Made by a program: the position numbers and the translations under genes | From: JAQIBY01 sp034658655 | GTDB taxonomy: Bacteria; Bacteroidota; Bacteroidia; Bacteroidales; ML635J-15 | Reading direction: 5' to 3' | Assembly: GCA_034658655.1 (NCBI GenBank) | Contig: JAYEFQ010000149.1 | Location: 1 to 31,018 of the forward strand | Length of the DNA: 31,018 nt | Part shown: one piece after another, positions 1 to 7,328 of the stretch | How positions within the stretch are numbered: position 1 is the stretch's first letter | Layout: each line of letters starts with the position of its first letter | The notes under the pieces: model-generated | Seen by the model: the letters and a program-made list of their open reading frames with translations, nothing else | Database searches by the model: none | What the model was told of the DNA's origin: nothing

Positions 1-28
1 TGATTAAACGCCTCAATTTATGATAGAT

Positions 29-70
29 AAAGCGCATTGGAGATTTTCTGATGCGCTTTTTCTTTTTTTT
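29..70 (+). terminator. Rho-independent terminator at left edge
   Basis: The arms AAAGCGCAT (29-37) and ATGCGCTTT (51-59) form a perfect 9-bp stem with a 13-nt loop. A long T-rich tract follows to about 70. It probably ends a plus-strand gene lying left of the window. Confidence 0.8.
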
Positions 71-85
71 ATTTTATGTATGGGG

Positions 86-117
86 TTTGCATAACATGAA
101 AAAAAGTGTTAATATTG
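86..117 (+). promoter_or_regulatory. Putative promoter of the tRNA gene
   Basis: TTTG (86-89) and TAATATTG (110-117) are separated by 20 nt. The Bacteroidetes consensus is TTTG-N19/20-TAnnTTTG, so the -7 box has one mismatch. The predicted start near 123 lies about 30 nt before the mature tRNA. Confidence 0.5.
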
Positions 118-153
118 CAATCTGAAATCAAGGTGTTTTCAGAACCCTTGACC

Positions 154-227
154 GGGCCTATAGCTCAGTTGGTTAGAGCACCTGACTCATAATCAGGTGG
201 TCCATGGTTCAAGTCCATGTGGGCCCA
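154..227 (+). tRNA. tRNA with CAT anticodon, probably tRNA-Ile2 (lysidine-modified)
   Basis: A complete 74-nt cloverleaf is visible. The acceptor stem GGGCCTA pairs with TGGGCCC (one T-G wobble), and D-arm, anticodon and T-arm (GGTTCAAGTCC) are normal. The anticodon CAT is at 188-190 in the loop CTCATAA. The discriminator is A and no CCA is encoded. CAT could mean elongator Met, initiator Met or Ile2. The acceptor stem has C4-G69 and C5-G68, which in E. coli are identity elements for the lysidine synthetase TilS, so Ile2 is favoured. Elongator Met cannot be excluded from sequence alone. Identification as a tRNA is near certain. Confidence 0.93.
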
Positions 228-242
228 CAGGATTGTTTTGAG

Positions 243-273
243 AGCGAGTACCGAGTGTGGTGCTCGCTTTTTT
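243..273 (+). terminator. Terminator of the CAT-anticodon tRNA
   Basis: The arms AGCGAGTACC (243-252) and GGTGCTCGCT (259-268) pair over 10 bp with one T-G wobble, around a 6-nt loop. Six T follow (268-273). It lies 15 nt after the tRNA. Confidence 0.85.
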
Positions 274-383
274 AATTTGCATATTGTTTGCATACACAAG
301 GACTTGTTTTATCCCATTTATTAATCAAAATTGTAAGCATTAGGACAGGTTTTTGATAAATCAAAGTTTAAATTCAAAGATGT

Positions 384-444
384 AGTGTATGATATATCAC
401 TCACTAAATTAATATACGGGCTTAGTGCATGATATATCATTCAT
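384..444. repeat. Pair of about 21-bp direct repeats, each with a TGATATATCA palindrome
   Basis: Copy 1 (384-404) and copy 2 (424-444) share AGTG-T/C-ATGATATATCA and a C/TTCA-type end, with a 40-bp period. The palindromes TGATATATCA are at 390-399 and 430-439. Each copy also holds a tiny reading frame starting ATGATATATCA (Met-Ile-Tyr-His-Ser). A 40-bp period is close to four helical turns, which fits two regulator sites, but a duplicated boundary of a mobile cassette is equally possible. The second copy ends at the ATG of the 36-aa ORF. The rest of 274-442 shows no gene. Confidence 0.6.
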
Positions 445-553
445 GAGCGATAAGGCTTTACTTGAAAACATTCGAAATGCAAAAATGAAACGATTGGAAA
501 AAGAATACGCTGATTTAATAAATTTTGTGCGGTTTCAAAATCTATTGCAGTAA
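443..553 (+). CDS. Possible 36-aa peptide, function unknown
   Basis: An ATG at 443 opens a frame that closes with TAA at 551-553. The product starts MSDKALLENIRNAKMKRLEK and is charged, mostly helix-compatible, with no signal peptide and no cysteine. The start codon overlaps the end of the second TGATATATCA repeat, so that repeat could control its expression. It converges on the next gene, whose stop lies only 2 bp away. I do not recognise a family. The alternating charged and hydrophobic pattern looks more like a real peptide than chance, but the length gives little statistical support. Confidence 0.35.
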   Translation: MSDKALLENIRNAKMKRLEKEYADLINFVRFQNLLQ

Positions 554-555
554 AA

Positions 556-897
556 CTATTCATTACCTTTAATTACACAGCGAGTTAAATAATAGCCAGA
601 ATCTTGATAAAGTTCTGCTTCTTCAGAAGTTAAAAAACTAATTCTACCCTTTTCACTGTTGAATACCTCAAATAAGAGAGTAGTTTTAAAAAAATCAACA
701 CCTTCATTATAGAAATCTAATGATTGAATTGAATCTATTTTCTCTAATCCTTCATTTTGAAGTATTTTAAAAAGCATTGCAGGTGTTAAATAAAGTTTAA
801 TTTTGTATTTTTCTTTAAAATATTCAAATTCAGCATAAAATAAACCATCATAAAATAATTTAAATTTCTTAACCTCAATAATTCGATCACCTATCAT
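556..897 (-). CDS. Hypothetical protein, 113 aa
   Basis: This is an intact frame from ATG (complement of 895-897) to a stop at 556-558. The product is soluble, rich in Phe, Tyr, Lys and Glu, with no signal peptide, no transmembrane segment and no recognisable catalytic motif. It starts MIGDRIIEVKKF and ends with a segment around residues 88-108 (FLTSEEAELYQDSGYYLTR). It is AT-rich like its neighbours in this accessory region. It faces the 36-aa ORF and is separated from the AAA+ gene by a hairpin-rich spacer of about 280 bp, so it is probably transcribed alone. I do not recognise a family and assign no function. Confidence 0.6.
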   Translation of the reverse strand: MIGDRIIEVKKFKLFYDGLFYAEFEYFKEKYKIKLYLTPAMLFKILQNEGLEKIDSIQSLDFYNEGVDFFKTTLLFEVFNSEKGRISFLTSEEAELYQDSGYYLTRCVIKGNE

Positions 898-1008
898 AAT
901 ATTTAATTTACAATTTTGCCTACTCTAAAAAGTTTTCGGCTTACTTTATAATTTTCAAAAATAATATTCAAGTCAGTCAATCTATGTCGTAGTGTCTGTT
1001 TTTTTTGT

Positions 1009-1090
1009 CAGTTTGCCTGTTCGGCAGACAGGTAAGCTCTTTGACAAGTTTAGCTTTGCTAATGGGTTTTTTGAGCGACTTGGCAAACTG
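1009..1090. repeat. Inverted-repeat element in the spacer before the AAA+ gene's 3' end
   Basis: CAGTTTGCC (1009-1017) is matched exactly by its reverse complement GGCAAACTG at 1082-1090. A shorter hairpin, CCTGT (1016-1020) with ACAGG (1028-1032), is nested inside. The stretch 1009-1130 is more GC-rich than its surroundings. Both strands carry open frames of 63 aa here, but they mirror the palindromic composition and look non-coding. It may be a structured intergenic repeat or a cassette boundary. Nothing else is visible between 898 and 1179. Confidence 0.5.
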
Positions 1091-1179
1091 CCTGCGGAAC
1101 GGGCGTGTGTTTGGCTGTGTGGGGTCGCTAATTTCCTCCCTTGTTTAATGATAATAGTAAAATTTGTAATCATCTGTTT

Positions 1180-2844
1180 TTAATTTTTGAAACCTATTTT
1201 TGTATTGTTGTTGCCTAAAATTTCTTCTGAACAAAAAACCATTAAATTTTCAAGATTAACTTTTTCTCCATGAATTATCTCATGTATTTCATTTTTTCGA
1301 AGGATGTTATCAATCTGTCCGCCTGAAAAATCAAACTTATCTGCTAATAAAGTACAATCTTTAATTTCTAAGAATGGTAATTTTGATTTCCAAATTTTAG
1401 CTCTCATGGTAGTATTTGGTTTTTGAAATTGGATTTTAAATAAAAAACGCCTTTCAAAAGCAGAATCAAGATTATTTGCAAGGTTTGTGGTTGCAATTAG
1501 AATACCCTCAAAGTTTTCTAACTCTTCAAGAAGAATGTTTTGTATTGCATTTTCAGTCTGAGAAACGCTTGAATTACCGAGTTCTCTCCTTTTGGATATA
1601 ATTGCATCTGCTTCGTTAAAAAGCAATATAGGCATACGTTCGCAATCTTTAGCAAAAGATTTATAGTCAGTAAATATTCGCTTTATCACTTTCTCGCTTT
1701 CGCCAAACCACATAGATTTTGACTGGCTAATTTCAACTTTCATCAATTCTCTGTTTGTTTCTTTTGCAATTTGCTTAACAATTTCTGTTTTACCTGTTCC
1801 TGGTACGCCATGTAACAAAGCTGTTACACCTTTGGGTAAGTTTTTTTCTGTTAATCGTTTTTGAGTTTCTCTTAATTTAACATCATCTAACAAATCTTTC
1901 AGTAAAAAAAGTTGTTTCATCTCTGATTCACTGAAAATTAATTCACGAAAAGGAATTTCATCTGGCGACAAAACGTTTTCATTTTTCTTTTTGTTTATAA
2001 AAAGCTTTATATCACACTCATTTAAAATATTATATGAATTGTCTGTTAGTTTTATTAGCGTATCATTAAAAAATTTGGCTCCAATAATTTCAATCAAATT
2101 ATTTTTAATCAAAGCATTATCTTTAGATATGATTCTTTGCATATATTTTAAACGTTTTGATGGGTTATCGTAAATTACTTCCAATGCTCTACCAATATCA
2201 GTAAATTCTTTTCCTGATAAAGTTTTCCAAATCAAATAAAGATATAGGTAAACATCTTCAATGTCGTAATTTAACTGGTCAACTTTCTTCATTAATGGAA
2301 AATGTAGATTTGCAGAAATAATCTCTTTTGTTTGTTTAAATAATTTGTACGTTGATATTTCATCATCATCTCTTTGTTCTCCAATATTATATAGCTTTTC
2401 AAGTAAACCTATAATATCCTCAATCTTTTCTTGTTTAATTTCAGGCATGGGTTTATTTTGCAGAATAGCTTCTGATATTTTTTCGTTTATTGTAAATTGG
2501 TCATTTGTACCCGCCACTTTTATTCTATGCCTTGATTTTTGTTTTTCGAAAATCCCTGATGAATGTAAAAAACTAAAATCATCGCTATATTCAAGAATTT
2601 TCATGGGATTACAATTGAAATATTCTATCAGGTCGTTTAAATCAACTGTGTCTCCTTTATAGTTTAATGCAAAAACCAGTGCCATAAAAAACGATTGGCT
2701 TTTTGTTGTTCTAAAATACTCTGAAAGAAATGATAACTCTACATCAATTTTTGTAAAAAAAGATTTTTCGAGTTTACATTCTTTTGCATCTTCGTATATT
2801 TTACCGATGCTTTTTAAAACTTTTAACTTGATATTTTTTTCCAT
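1180..2844 (-). CDS. AAA+ family ATPase, 554 aa
   Basis: This is probably a cytoplasmic ATP-driven remodelling protein with unknown target. Residues 1-300 are a helical region without a family I recognise. The AAA+ core is at about 340-520: Walker A GVPGTGKT (346-353), pore-like segment SMWFGESEK (377-385), Walker B ILLFNEADAI (406-415), sensor 1 ATTN (451-454), Arg finger pair RR (465-466). Walker B has Asn in place of the usual first Asp (FNEAD), while the catalytic Glu is kept. The sensor-2 region reads FSGGQIDN and lacks the usual Arg. It follows the exonuclease and WYL genes on the same strand, with 60 bp to the exonuclease. A perfect -7 box (TATCTTTG) lies just upstream, so it may also have its own promoter. 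The context suggests an accessory or defence role, which is inference. Confidence 0.85.
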   Translation of the reverse strand: MEKNIKLKVLKSIGKIYEDAKECKLEKSFFTKIDVELSFLSEYFRTTKSQSFFMALVFALNYKGDTVDLNDLIEYFNCNPMKILEYSDDFSFLHSSGIFEKQKSRHRIKVAGTNDQFTINEKISEAILQNKPMPEIKQEKIEDIIGLLEKLYNIGEQRDDDEISTYKLFKQTKEIISANLHFPLMKKVDQLNYDIEDVYLYLYLIWKTLSGKEFTDIGRALEVIYDNPSKRLKYMQRIISKDNALIKNNLIEIIGAKFFNDTLIKLTDNSYNILNECDIKLFINKKKNENVLSPDEIPFRELIFSESEMKQLFLLKDLLDDVKLRETQKRLTEKNLPKGVTALLHGVPGTGKTEIVKQIAKETNRELMKVEISQSKSMWFGESEKVIKRIFTDYKSFAKDCERMPILLFNEADAIISKRRELGNSSVSQTENAIQNILLEELENFEGILIATTNLANNLDSAFERRFLFKIQFQKPNTTMRAKIWKSKLPFLEIKDCTLLADKFDFSGGQIDNILRKNEIHEIIHGEKVNLENLMVFCSEEILGNNNTKIGFKN

Positions 2845-2862
2845 ATCTCATATCCTTTTGTA

Positions 2863-2870
2863 CAAAGATA
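2863..2870 (-). promoter_or_regulatory. -7 box for the AAA+ gene
   Basis: On the minus strand this reads TATCTTTG, a perfect match to TAnnTTTG, and predicts a start about 12 nt before the ATG. No TTTG sits at the expected 19-20 bp. The nearest is only 14 bp upstream, so the call rests on the -7 box alone. Confidence 0.4.
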
Positions 2871-2904
2871 TAGATTGGCTACGCCAAAGTGTGTCGAGGT
2901 GAAA

Positions 2905-3378
2905 TTATCGTTTTAAATAAAGCTCTGCACAGGCACGAGCATCAGAAAGTGCATCGTGATGATTTAATTCAATATTATGTATTTTACAACAAACATTTAA
3001 AGCTGCACCGTGTATTCTATATGTACATTCCCAACGTTCGGCAATATATAACTCCGAATAATTTAAGCCGTAATGTGCCATAGTTTTTTGTAATACACTT
3101 CGGTCAAATGATTCATTATGAGCGACAAGAGTTTTACCTTGTAAACGTTTTTTAATTTCGGGATAAATTTCTTTGAAATTTGGTTCATTAGCCGTGTCTT
3201 TTGGACTAATTCCATGAATTTCAATGTTTTTCCAAAAATAGTCATTCTCAGGTGGCTGAATAAGCACATTGTATTCTTCAATTATTTTTCCGTTTTCAAC
3301 GGTAATTATGCCAACGGCACAGGCTGAATTCCTGTTGCCTTTTGCGGTTTCGAAGTCTATTGCGGTGAAGGTAGTCAT
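2905..3378 (-). CDS. DnaQ-like 3'-5' exonuclease (DEDDh), 157 aa
   Basis: This is a small stand-alone exonuclease of the RNase T / Pol III epsilon family, cutting DNA or RNA from 3' ends with two metal ions. All DEDDh residues are visible: D8 and E10 in TAIDFETA, D92 in NESFDRSVL, H141 and D146 in HHDALSDA. I start it at the ATG whose complement is 3376-3378 (MTTFTAIDFE). An upstream TTG at 3411 would add 11 residues with no family support. A perfect -7 box, TATTTTTG on the minus strand (3409-3416), precedes this start by about 30 nt and overlaps the TTG, which favours the ATG. It lies between the WYL gene (about 110 bp upstream) and the AAA+ gene (60 bp downstream), all on the same strand. 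The substrate cannot be read from the sequence. Confidence 0.88.
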   Translation of the reverse strand: MTTFTAIDFETAKGNRNSACAVGIITVENGKIIEEYNVLIQPPENDYFWKNIEIHGISPKDTANEPNFKEIYPEIKKRLQGKTLVAHNESFDRSVLQKTMAHYGLNYSELYIAERWECTYRIHGAALNVCCKIHNIELNHHDALSDARACAELYLKR

Positions 3379-3487
3379 AATTAGTAATTTATTTAGTTTG
3401 TTTATTCTCAAAAATATAAGTATTTAATTTTTTATTGGTTAATATTAAAAATTGAATTAAATATCTACGTCAAAATAAGTCGTACCA

Positions 3488-4387
3488 CTAATATTTTTTC
3501 AAAGCTCTTTTCAAATTCTCTTTTATTTCATCAGCTAACCATTTTGGTTCAATAACTTTTACTGTGTCTCCATACATCAAAATTTTTTGATTTAATTCAT
3601 AGTTTGGAATGATATAAAGAGAAATGCGAAATTCGGTTTCATTATCAATTAAAATCTCTTGCGATGTGTGTAAGGGAAGGGTTTTAATGTATTCCCCTTG
3701 TGTGGGCGTAAATGATAATACAATGGTTTGTGCAATGCTCACTGAATAAACTAAGCCGATTATTTTTTCAAACATTTCAATCGGATTAAGTTTATTGTCA
3801 ACTTTAAATGTTTCTGTTTTTACTTCTAAATTTTCAATCCTGTCTATCCCAAAAGTCCGAAATTCTTTCAGATTTCCAATTAAACCTACAACATACCATC
3901 TGTTTTGATATTCCTTTAACAAGTACGGTTTCAGCCTGTACTTTCTTGATTTCTTTGTGTGAAAATTGAAATGGGTGAAAGAGATTTTCCGATTGTCTTT
4001 TATTGCTTTTAATAATGGGTTTAGGTTTTCAATTCCTTTTAAACCACCACCTGAGTCAAAAGTGATATGCTTAAGAGCGTCCTTGCTTTCATTTAGGCTT
4101 TCTGTAAATAATTCTGCCGTGTTTACTATTTCTAAAAACCTAAAAAACGATTCAATATTTATGCTGTTCTCATAGTCAATAAAATAGCCGTTTTTATCTC
4201 TATTATATTTAATTTCAACACCAAATTCAAATCTGATTTGCTCAATATCGCGCTGTATTGTTCTGTCTCCAATTTCAAAACCGTGTTCAAAAAGGTAATT
4301 TTTAATTTCTTGGAACGATGGAAATTGTCCTCGTCTAATTTTTTCTATTTCAAGAGTGTATCTTCGTATTGTTCCGTGTTTAGACAT
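3488..4387 (-). CDS. WYL-domain transcriptional regulator, 299 aa
   Basis: The product has the layout of WYL regulators. An N-terminal winged helix-turn-helix (about residues 1-75, with the recognition segment near GDRTIQRDIEQIR) is followed by a WYL domain (about 125-205, including RWYVVGL and FGIDRIENLEV). The C-terminal part resembles the WCX extension. These proteins bind DNA as dimers and sense small molecules or nucleic acids; several control phage-defence operons (BrxR, CapW). I chose the ATG at 4387 (MSKHGTIRRYTLEIEKI). An ATG at 4396 is also possible, and the longer frame to 4474 runs through a palindrome and is unlikely. It is first in a same-strand cluster with the exonuclease and AAA+ genes. 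The dyad just upstream could be its operator. Confidence 0.85.
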   Translation of the reverse strand: MSKHGTIRRYTLEIEKIRRGQFPSFQEIKNYLFEHGFEIGDRTIQRDIEQIRFEFGVEIKYNRDKNGYFIDYENSINIESFFRFLEIVNTAELFTESLNESKDALKHITFDSGGGLKGIENLNPLLKAIKDNRKISFTHFNFHTKKSRKYRLKPYLLKEYQNRWYVVGLIGNLKEFRTFGIDRIENLEVKTETFKVDNKLNPIEMFEKIIGLVYSVSIAQTIVLSFTPTQGEYIKTLPLHTSQEILIDNETEFRISLYIIPNYELNQKILMYGDTVKVIEPKWLADEIKENLKRALKKY

Positions 4388-4418
4388 AATATGCATTCTT
4401 TTTTTGTGAGTAGATAAT

Positions 4419-4457
4419 ATTGCACTCTTGCCGATTTTTCTTCGGTATGTGTGCAAT
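4419..4457. promoter_or_regulatory. 39-bp symmetric dyad upstream of the WYL gene
   Basis: ATTGCAC (4419-4425) mirrors GTGCAAT (4451-4457), and CCGA (4431-4434) mirrors TCGG (4442-4445). The 5-nt spacers are equal on both sides and the loop is 7 nt. It lies about 30-70 bp upstream of the WYL start. It could be an autoregulatory operator, an RNA hairpin in the leader, or the stem of a dispersed repeat. Confidence 0.5.
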
Positions 4458-4823
4458 GTGCGTAGGCTTCTCAAATTGTATTCGGTTTTGATATTATCTA
4501 TCTACACTCAAAATTAAGAAAATTATTTTCTTTTTTATGAGAAATCGGTAAAAAATGCCGTTTTCCGGTAAATATTTTCACTACATGGGTATATTACGCT
4601 GGTATCAATGCAATATAATCACCTTGGAAAAGGCTGCTTTCATCACAATATCAATTTTAATTTTCCCATTTCATTGGGTATATTAGCGTTTTATGATGTT
4701 TGTTTTTAAGATCAAAAACATCAAGGTCTTATTCTAATTTTTGGACTGATTGTTATCAGCAAAAACACTGCAATTTGCTAACAGTCAGCTTATTAAATGT
4801 TATTTTTTTCGTATTTTTGTCAT
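4458..4823. other. Non-coding stretch with a CGGTAAA direct repeat
   Basis: No gene is supported. CGGTAAA occurs at 4546-4552 and 4566-4572 with a 20-bp period, in an AT-rich setting, so two sites for a regulator are possible. A minus-strand -7-like box, TAATTTTG (4509-4516), lies about 120 bp before the WYL gene, without a clear -33 partner. Confidence 0.35.
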
Positions 4824-5148
4824 GTACTAAGTTCAAGTTTATTACAAGAAGGAACAACTGCTACAAATAATTCTTATATCGAAATATCTGATTTATTATA
4901 TGGCACAAGATATTATTGGAGAGCCTGTGCAAAAAGCAATATTGATACCTCTGATTGGTCTAATACAGTTTATTTTAAAACATCTTATTTCAGTCGAATT
5001 ATTGAATTGCGATGGACAAGTAATTGAAGTTAAAAGAGTAAATGCTGACAAAATAGATTTTGTTTTAAATCATTTATCAAAAGGTTTATATATAATAAAA
5101 GTAATTACTGTTAATGATATTGTTTATGAACGAGTGATAATAGAATAA
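4824..5148 (+). pseudogene. Remnant of a T9SS-exported fibronectin type III protein
   Basis: Two overlapping frames hold pieces of one protein. The first (4824 to about 4980) encodes part of a fibronectin type III domain: SLLQEGTTATNNSYIEI, then YGTRYYWRACAKSN and DTSDWSNTVYFKT. The second frame (to the stop at 5146-5148) encodes the end of a Por-secretion-type C-terminal tail: VELLNCDGQVIE, then LSKGLYIIKV and YERVIIE. The frame change falls near 4980. The usual linker and the YPNP-like start of the tail are missing, so the break includes a deletion as well as a frameshift. No promoter, start or signal peptide is present. It is the dead 3' end of a larger secreted-protein gene, perhaps cut when the accessory region formed. 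Confidence 0.7.
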
Positions 5149-5598
5149 AAATATTTGGTAATATATAGGAATATGAGAGGTGTTCCGATATTTCGGAAAC
5201 CCAACGAGTATGCCTCCCGGAATGTAGCCGGGCCAGGCTGGTTGAACTAAATCTTTTTGCCGGAGCTATGCACCTTAAGACAGATTTGTTGGTTTTGATG
5301 TAGGCAAGATGATGATACTGAGATTACTCACCGCTGACTATCGATTCGGAATGACAGACTTCTACGTTGTGGTGGAGGGGTTTGACACCCTGCTATATAT
5401 TAAGAATGACCTCCTACAATAATGCGCATGATTTTCAAATTCAACACAAAAAATCGAATGACCTGCCATGGAAAAAATCGTCTCCAAAAGAGCACTCGTT
5501 TGGTTGGCAACGGAGGATAGGATTCATCTTTATAACCTCTTACTATGTCTTTATCTCGTTTTAGCATATTCCAATCATCTTTTGTTTTTTATTTGTTT
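5149..5598. other. Non-coding stretch of 450 bp
   Basis: No gene is supported; open frames here are short and lack starts or family motifs. 5180-5400 is GC-richer than the flanks and has fragments such as CGGAATGACA that resemble degenerate intergenic repeats. No terminator hairpin is visible for the minus-strand gene that ends at 5599. Confidence 0.4.
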
Positions 5599-7056
5599 TT
5601 ATTCAGGTATCAAAAACCAGCCGAATTTGCCTTTGGCCTTGTAAATAAACATAAAATGGAGAAGCAGTTTTATCCAGTGTCCTGCTGTTCCTGGTTCACC
5701 TACTGTATAGGTAATGTTGCGTCCCCATTGAGGGTATTTCTCAAAGTCGGGAACGATGGGAAATATCGTCATAGTGGCAGCACTTCCTTTTCGCAATCCG
5801 TAACCGGACGAAATCACACAGGCAGCACCCATACGGGCCATGCTAGCTTTATGTTTTATTATCATCTTTCCTTCTTTTACTGAATCAATAATGTTTTGCG
5901 CAACGACTTTTCCCATAACACCGCTGGGCATACCCGTGCGAGGTGCTGTAGGAAAAATATCCGTACCGTTTTTGCTTTTCATGGGCTTGGATATGCCATG
6001 GGGAGGGGCAAAGGCTATCCCGGGAGCAAAAATATTTTGATAATCCTGATTTTGATAGGTTGATGGCCAGTTTGCAGCCTGCCATTTTTCATATGCCTTA
6101 GGTGTATAATCTACATCAACTTTCATGAAACCGTTGGCTGCAAACAATTTGTTTGTAATATCATTTCCTTTTTTATCAAATGATTTGATTCCGACACCGG
6201 AAAATCCAGGTATGAGCATCGCAAAATCATAAGGTATTTTGTGCTGTTCCCCGTCCAAATTTTCATAATGTATCAGGTTGTTTTCCACTTTTTGAACACC
6301 GACACGTTTTATCCAGCGAATACCGTATTCGTTCAGGATACTTTCTGCAAAAACCTTTGTGGAAGTAATATATCCATTTCGTTTGATAAATGCACCACCC
6401 ATACCAAAATCGCCTAACTCATATTCGTTTGTAATGTACGTTATTTCTGCAAGGTGATTGAGTTTGCGTTTATTGATTTCAAAAGCAACATTGAGAATGT
6501 ATTCAAATGCGGCACCCTGACAAGTGGCTTTTGGATTTCCGGTACCAATTACAAAACGCTGCTTCACCCCGCTTTCCATGCGTTTTAGGGCTACCTCAAG
6601 CTTTTTCCAAGCCTCTGCTGCATGGCTGTAGGTGCACACAGAAACCGTATTCCCTGATTTCGGGCCCAGTCCTTCGGTTGCCTGAAAATTGAGTTTCGGT
6701 CCCGTAGCATTAACAAGATAATCATATTCCTGAACTTTTTCTTCAGCAACGGCTTTTTCAACAGACTTCATTATAACAAAAGGCTTGTTATTCTCATGAT
6801 GGCCTTCCGGATGTATTTCTGTAGCAAGTGCCTGATGGTAAATTATCCCATTGCGTTTGTAAACAGGTTCCAATGGAAACGTAACTTGTTTGGCTTTCAT
6901 TCTGCCTATGCCCACCCAGATGTTAGATGGTATCCATTGGTAATTTGAGTTTGGTGAGATTACATGTACTTCATGCTTTTTCGACAATTTCCTGCGCAAA
7001 TGCATGGCTGCAGTATGGCCTGATATTCCTGCGCCCAATACGACAATTTTTGACAT
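5599..7056 (-). CDS. FAD-dependent oxidoreductase, sulfide:quinone reductase-like, 485 aa
   Basis: SQR-type enzymes oxidise sulfide to polysulfide or sulfur and pass electrons to quinone at the inner face of the cytoplasmic membrane. The FAD-binding motif GAGISG is at 8-13. A second motif typical of the family (NATGPKL) is near 116-122. Candidate redox cysteines are C179 (KATCQGAAFEY) and C413 (GAACVISSG), with C141 a third. The C-terminal segment HWIKLLLHFMFIYKAKGKFGWFLIPE is amphipathic and probably anchors the protein to the membrane. At 485 aa it is longer than classical SQRs, so it belongs to one of the divergent SQR types. The related flavoproteins of flavocytochrome c sulfide dehydrogenase are the main alternative. 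No partner genes adjoin it; the neighbour is divergent. Confidence 0.75.
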   Translation of the reverse strand: MSKIVVLGAGISGHTAAMHLRRKLSKKHEVHVISPNSNYQWIPSNIWVGIGRMKAKQVTFPLEPVYKRNGIIYHQALATEIHPEGHHENNKPFVIMKSVEKAVAEEKVQEYDYLVNATGPKLNFQATEGLGPKSGNTVSVCTYSHAAEAWKKLEVALKRMESGVKQRFVIGTGNPKATCQGAAFEYILNVAFEINKRKLNHLAEITYITNEYELGDFGMGGAFIKRNGYITSTKVFAESILNEYGIRWIKRVGVQKVENNLIHYENLDGEQHKIPYDFAMLIPGFSGVGIKSFDKKGNDITNKLFAANGFMKVDVDYTPKAYEKWQAANWPSTYQNQDYQNIFAPGIAFAPPHGISKPMKSKNGTDIFPTAPRTGMPSGVMGKVVAQNIIDSVKEGKMIIKHKASMARMGAACVISSGYGLRKGSAATMTIFPIVPDFEKYPQWGRNITYTVGEPGTAGHWIKLLLHFMFIYKAKGKFGWFLIPE

Positions 7057-7328
7057 GATAACTATACTTAGTTCCTATAAGCAACAGCTTGAAACAAAAA
7101 ATGTTTAAAATTATCGTAAAACCGCCCGCGTTTTGCATAATTTGAGCTATCTTTCGAAAGTAAACAAGCTAACTCATTTATAAATATTTACCCTCAATTA
7201 CGAATGCTTAGCACGCGGATAGTAATGATTGATTATTAATCGTTTGTAAGTGGAGATGTATATATAAACGAGTTATGTGGCTTGCTTAAAAAAACAATAT
7301 ATATAAACAATAAATCCAAAATATTAAA

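Noticed and set aside
384..444. CRISPR-like array
   Set aside because: Only two repeat units exist, no spacers of regular size, and no cas genes are nearby. No CRISPR array is visible elsewhere.
982..1183. Two 63-aa open frames on opposite strands
   Set aside because: They overlay a palindromic GC-rich spacer, mirror each other in composition and have no start signals or family motifs.
3379..3411. TTG start extending the exonuclease by 11 residues
   Set aside because: The extra residues are not part of the exonuclease fold, and a perfect -7 box overlaps this start, so the ATG at 3378 is preferred.
4388..4474. Longer WYL start giving 328 aa
   Set aside because: The added part translates the ATTGCAC/GTGCAAT palindrome and is basic and low in structure; the helix-turn-helix begins after the ATG at 4387.
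4966..5148. Independent small protein of 82 aa from 4900
   Set aside because: Its first part is an out-of-frame reading of the fibronectin III segment; only the end matches a sorting tail, so it is part of a pseudogene.
154..5600. Integration of the left accessory region at the 3' end of the CAT-anticodon tRNA
   Set aside because: I looked for a second copy of the tRNA 3' end (GGTTCAAGTCCATGTGGGCC) in the window and found none, and there is no integrase gene. The border remains unproven.
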